From assembly GCA_016793585.1 (NCBI GenBank), contig JAEUJR010000870.1:1-14773 (forward strand): 14,773 bases of DNA, given 5' to 3'. This document shows positions 6,466 to 13,135 of this stretch, one piece after another; position 1 is the stretch's first letter, and every line of letters starts with the position of its first letter. Position numbers and translations under genes: made by a program. Source of the stretch: Archangium sp. GTDB lineage: Bacteria; Myxococcota; Myxococcia; Myxococcales; Myxococcaceae. The notes under the pieces were generated by a model. It was given only the letters and a program-made list of their open reading frames with translations. It made no database searches and was not told the DNA's origin.

Positions 6466-8486
6466 GGCAGTCCCGTTGGTGGGTGGCCTTCACGTTCTCG
6501 GTCGTCTCGGCGTGCACGTGCGTCGCTCCGCGCGAAGACCTCATCTACGCGTGCGAGCCTGACAACACGTGCCTCGAAGCAGGGCGGGTCTGCGTGCAGG
6601 GCCGCTGCGTGCCCTCGGTCGATGGTGGCCGCGCTGGCGGGGCTGCTGGCGGCATGGCGGGCGGAGCAGCTGGTGGCGCCGCTGGTGGCGACGCCGGCGG
6701 AATGGCGGGCGGAGATGCCGGTGGTGCGGCGGGCGGAATGGCGGGCGGGGCGGCTGGAGGAATGACCGCGGGCGGTGATGCAGGCGGCATGGCGGGTGGA
6801 ATGGCCGGCGGTGATGCGGGTGGCATGGCCGGCGGTGACGCGGGCGGATCAGCAGCGGGTGGATCAGCAGCGGGTGGATCAGCAGCGGGCGGATCAGCAG
6901 CGGGCGGATCAGCAGCGGGTGGATCCGCAGCAGGTGGATCCGCAGCGGGCGGATCGGCAGCGGGTGGATCCGCAGCGGGCGGATCCGCAGCAGGTGGTTC
7001 TGCAGCAGGTGGTTCTGCAGCAGGTGGCTCTGCAGCGGGTGGTTCTGCAGCCGGTGGTTCTGCAGCCGGTGGTTCTGCAGCGGGCGGCTCAGCAGCGGGC
7101 GGGTCAGCGGCTGGTGGCTCCGCTGGCGGCTGTGTTCCTCAGGGCGGCACGGACTTCCCCGACGAGAACGGCATCGACTCCAACTGTGACGGCGTCGACG
7201 GCGAAGCGGCGCAGGCGGCCTTCGTCGATGGCACGAATGGCGTCGACACGAACGTGGGAACGAGAGCGGCGCCTTACCGAACCATCGCGCGCGGCCTCGA
7301 CGCGGGTCGGCCTCAGGTGCTCGTCGCCAGCGGCACGTACAACGACTCGCTCGGTCTGGGCACGGGCAACTTCGGCATCTACGGCGGCTACGACCCGTCG
7401 TCCTCGTGGGCGCGCACCGCGACGCGGCCCATTCTCACGCAGCCCATCGTCGTCTTCGGAGACGGCGGCACGCTCGCCCTCGACTACCTGCGCGTCGCCA
7501 CGCCAAACGGCACGTCCTCCCGCGCTGCGACCTACGCGCTCATCGTCGAGAACGCGTCGGCAGGTGTCTCCATCAGCCGTTGTGAGTTCCAGGCCGGCAG
7601 AGGCGGCGTCGGGGTCGACGGCGTCGGCGGGAGCACTGGAGCGAACGGCGGCGCGGGCCTGCCCGGCGGCGGTGGAACCGACGGCGGTCTCGGCGGCGCT
7701 GGTGGCACCTCGAGCTGCAGCGCTGCGGGCGCTCGCGGTGGCAACGGCGGTGTCGGTGGCAGCCTCGATGGCGAGAACGGCTCTGGCGGTGGCGGAGTCG
7801 GCGGCGCGGGCCTCACGTGCGACACGCCGCCTTGCACTGGCACCTCGGGGCTCGCGGGCTCGAATGGCGCCGATGGTGGCCGTGGCCCAGACGGCGCGAA
7901 CGGCACGACGCCCGGCCTCATCGTCGCGGGCCGCTGGGTGCCCGTCGATGGAACCTCGGGTGATGGTGGCCTGCCTGGCGCTCCCGGCCGGCCCGGTGGA
8001 GGTGGTGGCGCGGTCTTCAACCCCGACGCGGGCGTCGTCGCGCGCGGCGCAGGCGCAGGCGGTTCGGGTGCAGGTGGCTGCCCCGGTCGCGCTGGCAGCG
8101 GCGGCCAGTCGGGTGGTGCCTCCATCGCAGCGCTCATCATCGCGTCGTCGCCGTCCTTCGACCGCTGCTCGTTCACCACCATCGGCGGTGGGAACGGTGG
8201 CGCCGCAGGGCCCGGTGGCTCTGGTGGCGCGGGTGGCGTCGGCGGCGCGGGTGGAGAAGGTGAGCAGCTCATGAGCCTGGTCGCCGGTGACGGCGGCGTG
8301 GGCGGCCGCGGCGGCAACGGCGGCGCTGGCGGCAATGGCGGTCGCGGCGCGGGCGGTCCCTCCATCGGGGTGTGGTGCGAAGGCAGCTCGACGCCCCTCT
8401 TCACCACGCCCACCTTCGTCATTGGTGCCGGTGGAACGGGAGCCGTCACCGGGCTCTCGCTTCAGCGCCATGGGACGTGCCCCTGA
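6462..8486 (+). CDS. Large Gly-rich repeat lipoprotein with MopE-like motif and beta-helix
   Basis: A 674-residue predicted surface lipoprotein. The ATG at 6462 overlaps the previous stop (ATGA). A signal peptide ends in the lipobox VVSA-Cys18. Residues 20-50 hold a Cys-knot-like segment (ACEPDNTC...GRVCVQGRC). Residues about 54-222 are an almost pure Gly/Ala/Ser/Met/Asp stalk, of which 18 units are SAAGG-type repeats. ENGIDSNCDGVDG (about 233-246) matches the tail of the MopE-type putative metal-binding motif. Next comes a DUF1565-like parallel beta-helix entry (FVDGTNGVDTNVGTRAAPYRTIARGLDAG, about 253-283, GNFGIYGGYD). From about 370 onward, helix coils alternate with long GGxGG loops (GGAGGVGGAGG), resembling PE-PGRS or collagen-like proteins. 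The gene could encode an adhesin, matrix or coat protein; no catalytic residues are evident. It is followed 63 bp later by a related lipoprotein. Confidence 0.85.
   Translation: MRQSRWWVAFTFSVVSACTCVAPREDLIYACEPDNTCLEAGRVCVQGRCVPSVDGGRAGGAAGGMAGGAAGGAAGGDAGGMAGGDAGGAAGGMAGGAAGGMTAGGDAGGMAGGMAGGDAGGMAGGDAGGSAAGGSAAGGSAAGGSAAGGSAAGGSAAGGSAAGGSAAGGSAAGGSAAGGSAAGGSAAGGSAAGGSAAGGSAAGGSAAGGSAAGGSAAGGSAGGCVPQGGTDFPDENGIDSNCDGVDGEAAQAAFVDGTNGVDTNVGTRAAPYRTIARGLDAGRPQVLVASGTYNDSLGLGTGNFGIYGGYDPSSSWARTATRPILTQPIVVFGDGGTLALDYLRVATPNGTSSRAATYALIVENASAGVSISRCEFQAGRGGVGVDGVGGSTGANGGAGLPGGGGTDGGLGGAGGTSSCSAAGARGGNGGVGGSLDGENGSGGGGVGGAGLTCDTPPCTGTSGLAGSNGADGGRGPDGANGTTPGLIVAGRWVPVDGTSGDGGLPGAPGRPGGGGGAVFNPDAGVVARGAGAGGSGAGGCPGRAGSGGQSGGASIAALIIASSPSFDRCSFTTIGGGNGGAAGPGGSGGAGGVGGAGGEGEQLMSLVAGDGGVGGRGGNGGAGGNGGRGAGGPSIGVWCEGSSTPLFTTPTFVIGAGGTGAVTGLSLQRHGTCP
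6846..7115 (+). repeat. Tandem array of eighteen 15-bp units (SAAGG stalk)
   Basis: Eighteen consecutive 15-bp units follow the pattern GGN TCN GCN GCN GGY, coding Gly-Ser-Ala-Ala-Gly, inside the 6462-8486 lipoprotein. They fall into blocks: units 1-5 GGATCAGCAGCGGGY, units 6-10 mostly GGATCCGCAGC, units 11-16 mostly GGTTCTGCAGC, units 17-18 more diverged. The blockwise identity points to recent slippage or unequal exchange. Because 15 is a multiple of 3, unit gain or loss keeps the reading frame. The A-ending GGA, TCA and GCA codons are unusual for this gene set. Confidence 0.95.
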
Positions 8487-8549
8487 CCAAGGGGTGGCAG
8501 AATCAACCTTTCGTTCAGGCGTCGGCCGGCGCCATCTCAGGGAGCTGTC

Positions 8550-11024
8550 ATGCGCTTCGTTTCCCTCGTCGGTGTCGTCTGTCTCGTCGCGTTGGCTTCG
8601 GGTTGCAGCTGTGACGTCGTGCCGGCCGAAGACGACGCCGGGGTCGGCGGCGGAACGGCGGGCAGTGCTGGCGGAGGTGCGGCGGTCGGCGGCGGGAGCG
8701 CTGTCGGCGGCGGCTCCGTCGGCGGCGGCTCTGCGGTCGGCGGCGGCGCGGTCGGCGGTGGCGCGGTCGGCGGTGGCGCGGTCGGCGGTGGCACGGTCGG
8801 CGGTGGCACGGTCGGCGGTGGAACCGTCGCTGGTGGAGACGCAGGTGGCGCCGCGATGGGAGGCGGAACCGTTGCTGGCGGCTCTGCCGTGGGCGGCGGC
8901 GTCGCGGGGGGCGGCACGGCAGGCGGCATGATGACGACGGCTGGTGGCTCGCCTGCCGGCGGCGCAGGCGGCGGCAACGTGGCGGGCGGTGCCGCGCAGA
9001 CCGACGTCTACGTCTGTACGAACTGCCCCGGCGCGAACGCCACCAACCCCGGCACGTCGAACCGGCCCGTCGACACCATCGCTCGCGGCATTCAGCTCGC
9101 GCAGATGAACAACCTGCCCCGCGTGCTCGTGGCGGCGCGCTTCGGCGGCAACACCGGCACCTACAGCGAAGACATCACCATGGCCGAGGGCCGCTCCCTC
9201 GAGGGCCGCTGGGCGGTGACGGGCAGCGCGGGCAACCTCGCGTGGGCTCGCACCGGCCCGCGCACACAGCTGCGAAACACCGCCGCCACCGGCCTCAAGT
9301 TCCCCGCCGGCATCACCGCCGCGACGGCCTTCGATGGCTTCGCGGTCGAGAAGAACGGCCCCGGCCTGGGCGCTGGCCGCGTCGCGGGCATCACCATCAC
9401 CTCGAGTGCTCCGGTGCTGCGCGACTTCTCGGTCGACGTGCCGCAGATCGCCATCGGCACCGCCAACGACGCCATCGGCATCGACGTCGCAGGCTCCTCC
9501 ATCGCCACGGCGAACCCGACGCTGCAGGGCGGAGCCGGAGTGCCGAGCGTCGTCAACGCCGGCCAGGGGCAGGCCACGAGCCTCGCGCTGGCAGTCACCT
9601 TCGGCCGGGTGACCGTCACCAACGTCGACTTCACCGCTGCCAACGCGAACACGACCTCGGCGGCCGTCTTCCTGGCCTCGGCGGCGGGCTCGACCTTCAC
9701 GCGTGGCACCTGGGCGGCGGGTGCGGCGGCGAGCTGCTTCGGCTTCGCGTCGACGGGCGACGCGAGCGGCGTTCGTGTCGAGAACGTGACGGCCACGGGC
9801 TGCCCTCGCACCCCGAACGTGCTCAACCCGCCGCGCGTGGGCATGGGCGTGCTCTTCGACAACTGCCCACCGCTGAGCCCCGGCGGCGCCACGCCCATCG
9901 TTCGCAACGTGACCGCGAGCGGCGGCGTCGTCGGAGGCAACAACAGCATCGTGATTGGTGGCGCGGCCCTCGATGGCTGCGCGGTTCGCTTCGAAGGAGC
10001 TCCCGCCGGCGGCGCGACGTTCACCGGAGCCACCGGCGCTCCGTCGATTGGCCAAGGCCCCGAGAACGCCTTCGGCCTCGCCTGCTCGTTCGCCGGCTTG
10101 CGCAACATGAACGGCTTCGACGCGCGCTGCTCGGTGTCGGGCGTCACCGCCATCGGCGGCGCGGTTGGGTCGGCGAACTCGGTGGGCCTCGTCTGTGATG
10201 GCACCTGCGCCAACCAGCCCGCGAGCTGCCGTGGCTCGTGCGAAGAGGTGGTGAACAACACCTTCCTCGCGGGCCCTGCCAGCGCGATGAACCACGTCTT
10301 CATTCGCAACTCGTCACCGGCGCTGCGACAGAACCTGCTGGGCGTCGGCGCCAACGGCGTCGCGTGTGGCAACAACGCGGCGGCCGCGGGCCTCAACATC
10401 GAGGGCTCGGCGTCGAGCGTGACGAACAACCTCATCGTGGCGGGCCCGTGTCTGACGAGCGTGGGCGTGCTGCACACGCTGCGGCAGCGCTCCGACAGCT
10501 CGACGCCGTCGCCGACGTTCCACTCGAACACCATCATCTCGACCCCGACGAACGGCGGCGGCAACTCGACGCTCACCAGCCTCGGCGTGCAGCTCACCGG
10601 GCCGATGGGCAGCGCTGCGGCGCTTCAGGGGGGCGTGTGGCGCAACAACATCATCTTCGCCGGCCCGTCGCAGGGCGGAGGCGCCGTCAGCATCGCCTTC
10701 CGCGAGGCCACTCCGGGCGCAGACCCGGTGACGTTGGCGAACAACCTGTTCTTCACGCAGGGCACCAGCTCGCTGTACCTCGACGAGGGCAGCACCACGC
10801 TCACCACCCAGACGGCCATCAACATGCTCACCGGCGCGAACGGCAACCTCGTCGGCAACCCGCAGTTCGTGAACGCCGGCAACGGGAACTTCAGCCTGCA
10901 GAACTCGTCGCCGGCGCGTGGCGCGGGTGGAACGGTGGGGGCGCCGTCGGTCGACGTCACCGGAGGCCCTCGCCCGCTTCCCGCCGCCAGCAACCCCGAC
11001 CTGGGCTGCTACGAGGTCAACTGA
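8550..11024 (+). CDS. Gly-stalk parallel beta-helix lipoprotein, choice-of-anchor-Q-like C-terminus
   Basis: An 824-residue predicted surface lipoprotein. The ATG at 8550 follows AGGGAG (8539-8544) with 5-base spacing. The signal peptide ends in the lipobox LASG-Cys19. Residues about 31-148 are a Gly-rich stalk, including seven 15-bp AVGGG/TVGGG units. From about 150 the protein is a right-handed parallel beta-helix of the DUF1565 type: an entry motif (NCPGANATNPGTSNRPVDTIARGIQLA), then many Asn-rich turns (SPALRQNLLG, SSVTNNLIVAG, WRNNIIFAG, LANNLFFTQG). The C-terminus (NPQFVNAGNGNFSLQNSSPARGAGG, ending DLGCYEVN) resembles the choice-of-anchor-Q end of other beta-helix surface proteins. Beta-helices often bind or cleave polysaccharides, but no lyase catalytic set is recognisable. 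It shares its plan with the preceding lipoprotein, probably by old duplication, and is likely co-transcribed with it. Confidence 0.87.
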   Translation: MRFVSLVGVVCLVALASGCSCDVVPAEDDAGVGGGTAGSAGGGAAVGGGSAVGGGSVGGGSAVGGGAVGGGAVGGGAVGGGTVGGGTVGGGTVAGGDAGGAAMGGGTVAGGSAVGGGVAGGGTAGGMMTTAGGSPAGGAGGGNVAGGAAQTDVYVCTNCPGANATNPGTSNRPVDTIARGIQLAQMNNLPRVLVAARFGGNTGTYSEDITMAEGRSLEGRWAVTGSAGNLAWARTGPRTQLRNTAATGLKFPAGITAATAFDGFAVEKNGPGLGAGRVAGITITSSAPVLRDFSVDVPQIAIGTANDAIGIDVAGSSIATANPTLQGGAGVPSVVNAGQGQATSLALAVTFGRVTVTNVDFTAANANTTSAAVFLASAAGSTFTRGTWAAGAAASCFGFASTGDASGVRVENVTATGCPRTPNVLNPPRVGMGVLFDNCPPLSPGGATPIVRNVTASGGVVGGNNSIVIGGAALDGCAVRFEGAPAGGATFTGATGAPSIGQGPENAFGLACSFAGLRNMNGFDARCSVSGVTAIGGAVGSANSVGLVCDGTCANQPASCRGSCEEVVNNTFLAGPASAMNHVFIRNSSPALRQNLLGVGANGVACGNNAAAAGLNIEGSASSVTNNLIVAGPCLTSVGVLHTLRQRSDSSTPSPTFHSNTIISTPTNGGGNSTLTSLGVQLTGPMGSAAALQGGVWRNNIIFAGPSQGGGAVSIAFREATPGADPVTLANNLFFTQGTSSLYLDEGSTTLTTQTAINMLTGANGNLVGNPQFVNAGNGNFSLQNSSPARGAGGTVGAPSVDVTGGPRPLPAASNPDLGCYEVN
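8733..8837 (+). repeat. Tandem array of seven 15-bp units (AVGGG/TVGGG stalk)
   Basis: Seven in-frame 15-bp units, consensus GCGGTCGGCGGTGGC, code Ala/Thr-Val-Gly-Gly-Gly inside the 8550-11024 lipoprotein. Three central units are identical, and the next two differ mainly by GCG to ACG. Less regular VGGG units continue upstream to about 8676. The unit length equals that of the array in the preceding gene, although the sequences differ. Confidence 0.9.
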
Positions 11025-11026
11025 CT

Positions 11027-11878
11027 TCACTCGAGCACCACGGCCGCGCCGACGGGAATGGCGGCGTAGAAGCCGGCGACGTCTTCGGGGTGCAGCACGA
11101 CGCAGCCCCACGACAGCCCGAAACCCTCGACGTCGGCGCGCCACGGCGAGATCCACCCGTGAAAGCCGATGCCGCCGCCCAGCGTCGTCTTCTGCGCCGT
11201 GAGCCCGCGACGCCACCAGGTGCGCGCGATGGTGGCCGCCTGCTCCGCCGAGACGACCTGCGCCTGCACGCCGCGCGAAGCGTCGAAGGCGTTGGGGTAG
11301 TTCAGCTTCACCCAGTGACCGCCGTAGTAACCCGCGAAGTCACCGCTGAAGGGCCCGGTCGACTTGTCGGTGACGAAGTACAGGCCTCGTGGCGTCTTGA
11401 GGTCGCCACGCATCGCCTTCACGCCCTCGGCCTGACCGCGCCCAACCTCCCAGGCGTGGGTGCGCTGACCTCGCTCGTAGCGGCGCGCCTCGTGGCCTTC
11501 GACGTTCACCACCACGAGCACCGGTTCGGCCTTCGGGTCGTAGAGAAACGGGTGCTGCTCGAAGAAGGCTGTCGGTGAGAGTCCATCGAGGGTGACGACG
11601 CCGCCGCGGCTGAGCTCGTCTCCCGGTTTCACCGTGGCTCCGGCGATCAGCGCGTGCCGGCCGCCACGAACGGCGAGCCGTACCTCACGCACGAGGTGGT
11701 TCTCGTACGCGCACAGCTGCACCTCGAGCCCATCGCCGGTCGCCGCACGCACCACCCCACCCGCAGGGGCGCTGATGACGCGCCCACGAAACGACGTCGC
11801 CAGCAGCGGAGCGGGACAGCGCTCGGGGAAGTCGACCTGCGCAGCCGTCAACGACACGAGGAGCGCGAACACGAGCAT
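11027..11878 (-). CDS. L,D-transpeptidase (YkuD)-like secreted protein
   Basis: A 283-residue exported protein. The N-terminus MLVFALLVSLTAAQ is a short signal peptide. The C-terminal half carries the YkuD catalytic layout: YERGQRTHAWEVGRG (substrate strand), KTPRGLYFVTD (about 178-188), then FHGW with His240, followed after 15 residues by Ser256-Trp-Gly-Cys259. Family members cross-link peptidoglycan at 3-3 positions or attach proteins to it, with Cys as nucleophile. Here the usual S/T-H-G-C-h-N/R motif reads SWGCVV, lacking the His before Gly and the Asn/Arg after Cys, so activity or specificity may differ. Residues about 15-140 do not form LysM or another domain I recognise. The start ATG at 11878 abuts a small inverted repeat, and a good ribosome binding site is absent. 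The stop is 2 bp from that of the convergent beta-helix lipoprotein. Confidence 0.85.
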   Translation of the reverse strand: MLVFALLVSLTAAQVDFPERCPAPLLATSFRGRVISAPAGGVVRAATGDGLEVQLCAYENHLVREVRLAVRGGRHALIAGATVKPGDELSRGGVVTLDGLSPTAFFEQHPFLYDPKAEPVLVVVNVEGHEARRYERGQRTHAWEVGRGQAEGVKAMRGDLKTPRGLYFVTDKSTGPFSGDFAGYYGGHWVKLNYPNAFDASRGVQAQVVSAEQAATIARTWWRRGLTAQKTTLGGGIGFHGWISPWRADVEGFGLSWGCVVLHPEDVAGFYAAIPVGAAVVLE

Positions 11879-11897
11879 CTGAGGGTCGACACCTCAG
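11879..11897. promoter_or_regulatory. Inverted repeat abutting the L,D-transpeptidase start
   Basis: CTGAGG (11879-11884) pairs with CCTCAG (11892-11897) around a 7-base loop that contains most of a GTCGAC palindrome. It lies directly upstream of the minus-strand ATG at 11878. In RNA it could hide the initiation region, since no Shine-Dalgarno is exposed there; as DNA it could be an operator. The arms are short and chance cannot be excluded. Confidence 0.3.
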
Positions 11898-12169
11898 CAC
11901 GACCTGTCGTTCCCTTCCGCTGCGAGGTGCGGCCGGTGCCCGTCGCGCTGCGGCCGAGTGGGGGCTCGAACGCCATGCGGGTCGACGGATGCCGAGCTCC
12001 ACCAACGCGCTCCCCACGCCCTGCCTCGTCGCGCGGCGAGTTCGTCCAGCCTGGCGGGGACTCGAACGCAATCGGGTCGACGGATGCCGAACTCGTCCGC
12101 CAACTCGCTCGCCACGTCGATCTTGCCCGCGTCGAACTGCAGTCCCGGGTGCGCGAGCAGTGGGTGCGC
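11894..12169 (-). pseudogene. Probable decayed coding remnant downstream of rimK
   Basis: The 291-bp gap between the L,D-transpeptidase start and the rimK stop has no clear gene. Just after the rimK stop, and in the same frame, the minus strand stays open to 11894. Its first 50 or so codons keep strong G/C at third positions and read like protein (PGLQFDAGKIDV, then ASELADEFGIRRPDCVRVP and LDELAARRG). The only ordinary start is a GTG at 12115, which would give 73 residues, and there is no ribosome binding site. A second, frameshifted copy of the same ~60-bp stretch lies closer to the L,D-transpeptidase. I do not recognise the family. It could be the relic of a repeat protein, a short real gene, or chance openness in GC-rich DNA. 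Confidence 0.3.
11960..12115. repeat. Two-copy imperfect direct repeat (~58-60 bp each)
   Basis: Copy 1 spans about 11960-12017 and copy 2 about 12056-12115. They share a perfect 16-base core CGGGTCGACGGATGCC (11978-11993 and 12073-12088), flanked by CTCGAACGC on one side and a GA-CTC segment followed by matching stretches on the other. They differ by point changes, one 1-base indel and one 3-base indel. On the minus strand both copies code for ...GIRRP... but continue in different frames after the 1-base indel. Confidence 0.75.
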
Positions 12170-13075
12170 TCAGCTCCGCGGGCGGGCGGCGACCTCGAGC
12201 GCGAACTTCACCATCTCGCTCGCCACGTCCTGCTTCGTCGCGCGCTCGAGGCCCTCGAAGCCGGGCGACGAGTTGAGCTCCATGACGCGCGGGCCGTCGC
12301 GCCCCTCGAGCATGTCGACGCCGCAGACGTCGAGGCCCACCAGCTTCGCGGCCTTCACCGCCGTCTCGCGGTACGCGGGCTCGAGTGTCACGGGGCTGCC
12401 TTCTCCGCCGCGGTGAATGTTGCTGCGGAACTCGCCCGCGCGCGCCTGCCGCCGCATGGCGCCGACGACCCGTTCTCCGACCACGAGCGCCCGCACGTCG
12501 CGGCCCGACGACTCGGCGATGAACTCCTGAAGGCAGATCTCCTGGCCGAGCGAGGTGAAGGTGTCGACGATGGTTCGCGCCTCGGTCATCGTCGTCGCCA
12601 GCATCACGCCGACGCCCTGCGTGCCGCGCAGCAGCTTGATGACGCAGGGCAGCCCGCCGACGGCCTCGACGAGCCGCACGATGTGCGAGGTGTCACTGGC
12701 CATCACCGTTCGCGGCACCGCGACGTTCCCCGCCGCGAGCAGCTGAAGACAGCGCACCTTGTCGCGGCTGCGGGCGATGGCGCTCGCGCGGTTCACGACG
12801 GGCACGCCCATGGAGTCGAGCTGGTTGACGACCTGCATGCCGTACGCGGTGACGCTGGTGCCGATGCGGGGAATCACTGCTGACAGGCCTTCGACGGCGA
12901 CGCCGCGGTAGAGCAGCTTCGAACCGCCGGGGCCCACCACCATCGTGCAGCGCAACGTGTCCATCACGATGGGGCGTGCCCCCAGCGCCTCGGCGGCCTC
13001 GACGAGCCGCGCCGTCGAATACAACGACTTCTGACGCGACAGAATGCAGAGGCGCTCGTGACGCACGCGGGACAT
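12170..13075 (-). CDS. rimK: ATP-grasp alpha-L-glutamate ligase RimK
   Basis: A 301-residue ATP-grasp ligase. RimK adds glutamates to the C-terminus of ribosomal protein S6 and can make poly-alpha-glutamate. Nearly every family landmark is present: N-terminal ILSRQKSLYSTARLVEAA (11-28), AVIPRIGTSVTAYG (66-79), ASAIARSRDKVRCLQLLA (97-114), the ATP-binding VIKLLRGTQGVGV (145-157), EFRSNIHRGG (215-224) and the metal-binding GVDMLEG plus VMELNSSPGFEG (Asp254, Glu266, Asn268 by family analogy). The length equals E. coli RimK (300). The frame is open upstream, but the ATG at 13075 begins right at the conserved N-terminus. No rpsF is nearby, so the target protein cannot be read from context. It is divergent from an unrecognised small gene with a 60-bp gap. 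Confidence 0.95.
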   Translation of the reverse strand: MSRVRHERLCILSRQKSLYSTARLVEAAEALGARPIVMDTLRCTMVVGPGGSKLLYRGVAVEGLSAVIPRIGTSVTAYGMQVVNQLDSMGVPVVNRASAIARSRDKVRCLQLLAAGNVAVPRTVMASDTSHIVRLVEAVGGLPCVIKLLRGTQGVGVMLATTMTEARTIVDTFTSLGQEICLQEFIAESSGRDVRALVVGERVVGAMRRQARAGEFRSNIHRGGEGSPVTLEPAYRETAVKAAKLVGLDVCGVDMLEGRDGPRVMELNSSPGFEGLERATKQDVASEMVKFALEVAARPRS

Positions 13076-13135
13076 GCAGCCGCCACCGTAGCGCGCCCGG
13101 CGCAGGAGGCGAGGCCGGCGTGCTATCGACCCGGC

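Noticed and set aside
6846..7115. Repeat array as a possible CRISPR
   Set aside because: Units are contiguous 15-bp tandem copies with no unique spacers, in frame within a protein.
6775..8274. A 499-codon + strand frame rich in QQR/VDQQ repeats
   Set aside because: It is a +1 shadow of the GGATCAGCAGC repeat in the lipoprotein gene, without a start signal or credible protein features.
8487..8549. Sigma54-like TGGCA before the second lipoprotein gene
   Set aside because: TGGCA at about 8496-8500 is not followed by TTGC at the required spacing.
7532..8977. Two minus-strand Pro-rich frames (7532-8449 and 8537-8977) reading like PPAPP and VPPPT repeats
   Set aside because: They are the exact complement of GGC/GGT-rich stalk codons. 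There is no start signal, and the + strand proteins explain the region fully.
7104..10295. A 1063-codon open frame on the minus strand, the longest open frame in the window
   Set aside because: It is antisense to two well-supported lipoproteins (lipobox, ribosome binding site, beta-helix motifs). Its Arg/Ala/Gly/Asp-rich low-complexity product has no domain; it stays open because the Gly-rich GC-rich sequence lacks stop codons in this frame.
11960..12080. tRNA-like T-arm sequences (GTTCGAGTCC and GTTCGAGCCC on the minus strand) in the repeat
   Set aside because: The 5-bp T-stem is mismatched in both copies, no complementary acceptor strand or anticodon arm lies at the right distance, and the same bases fit the coding-like reading better.
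11654..12883. A 409-codon + strand frame across the L,D-transpeptidase start, the repeat region and rimK
   Set aside because: It runs antisense through two recognised genes and its product is Arg/His/Asp-rich with no domain.
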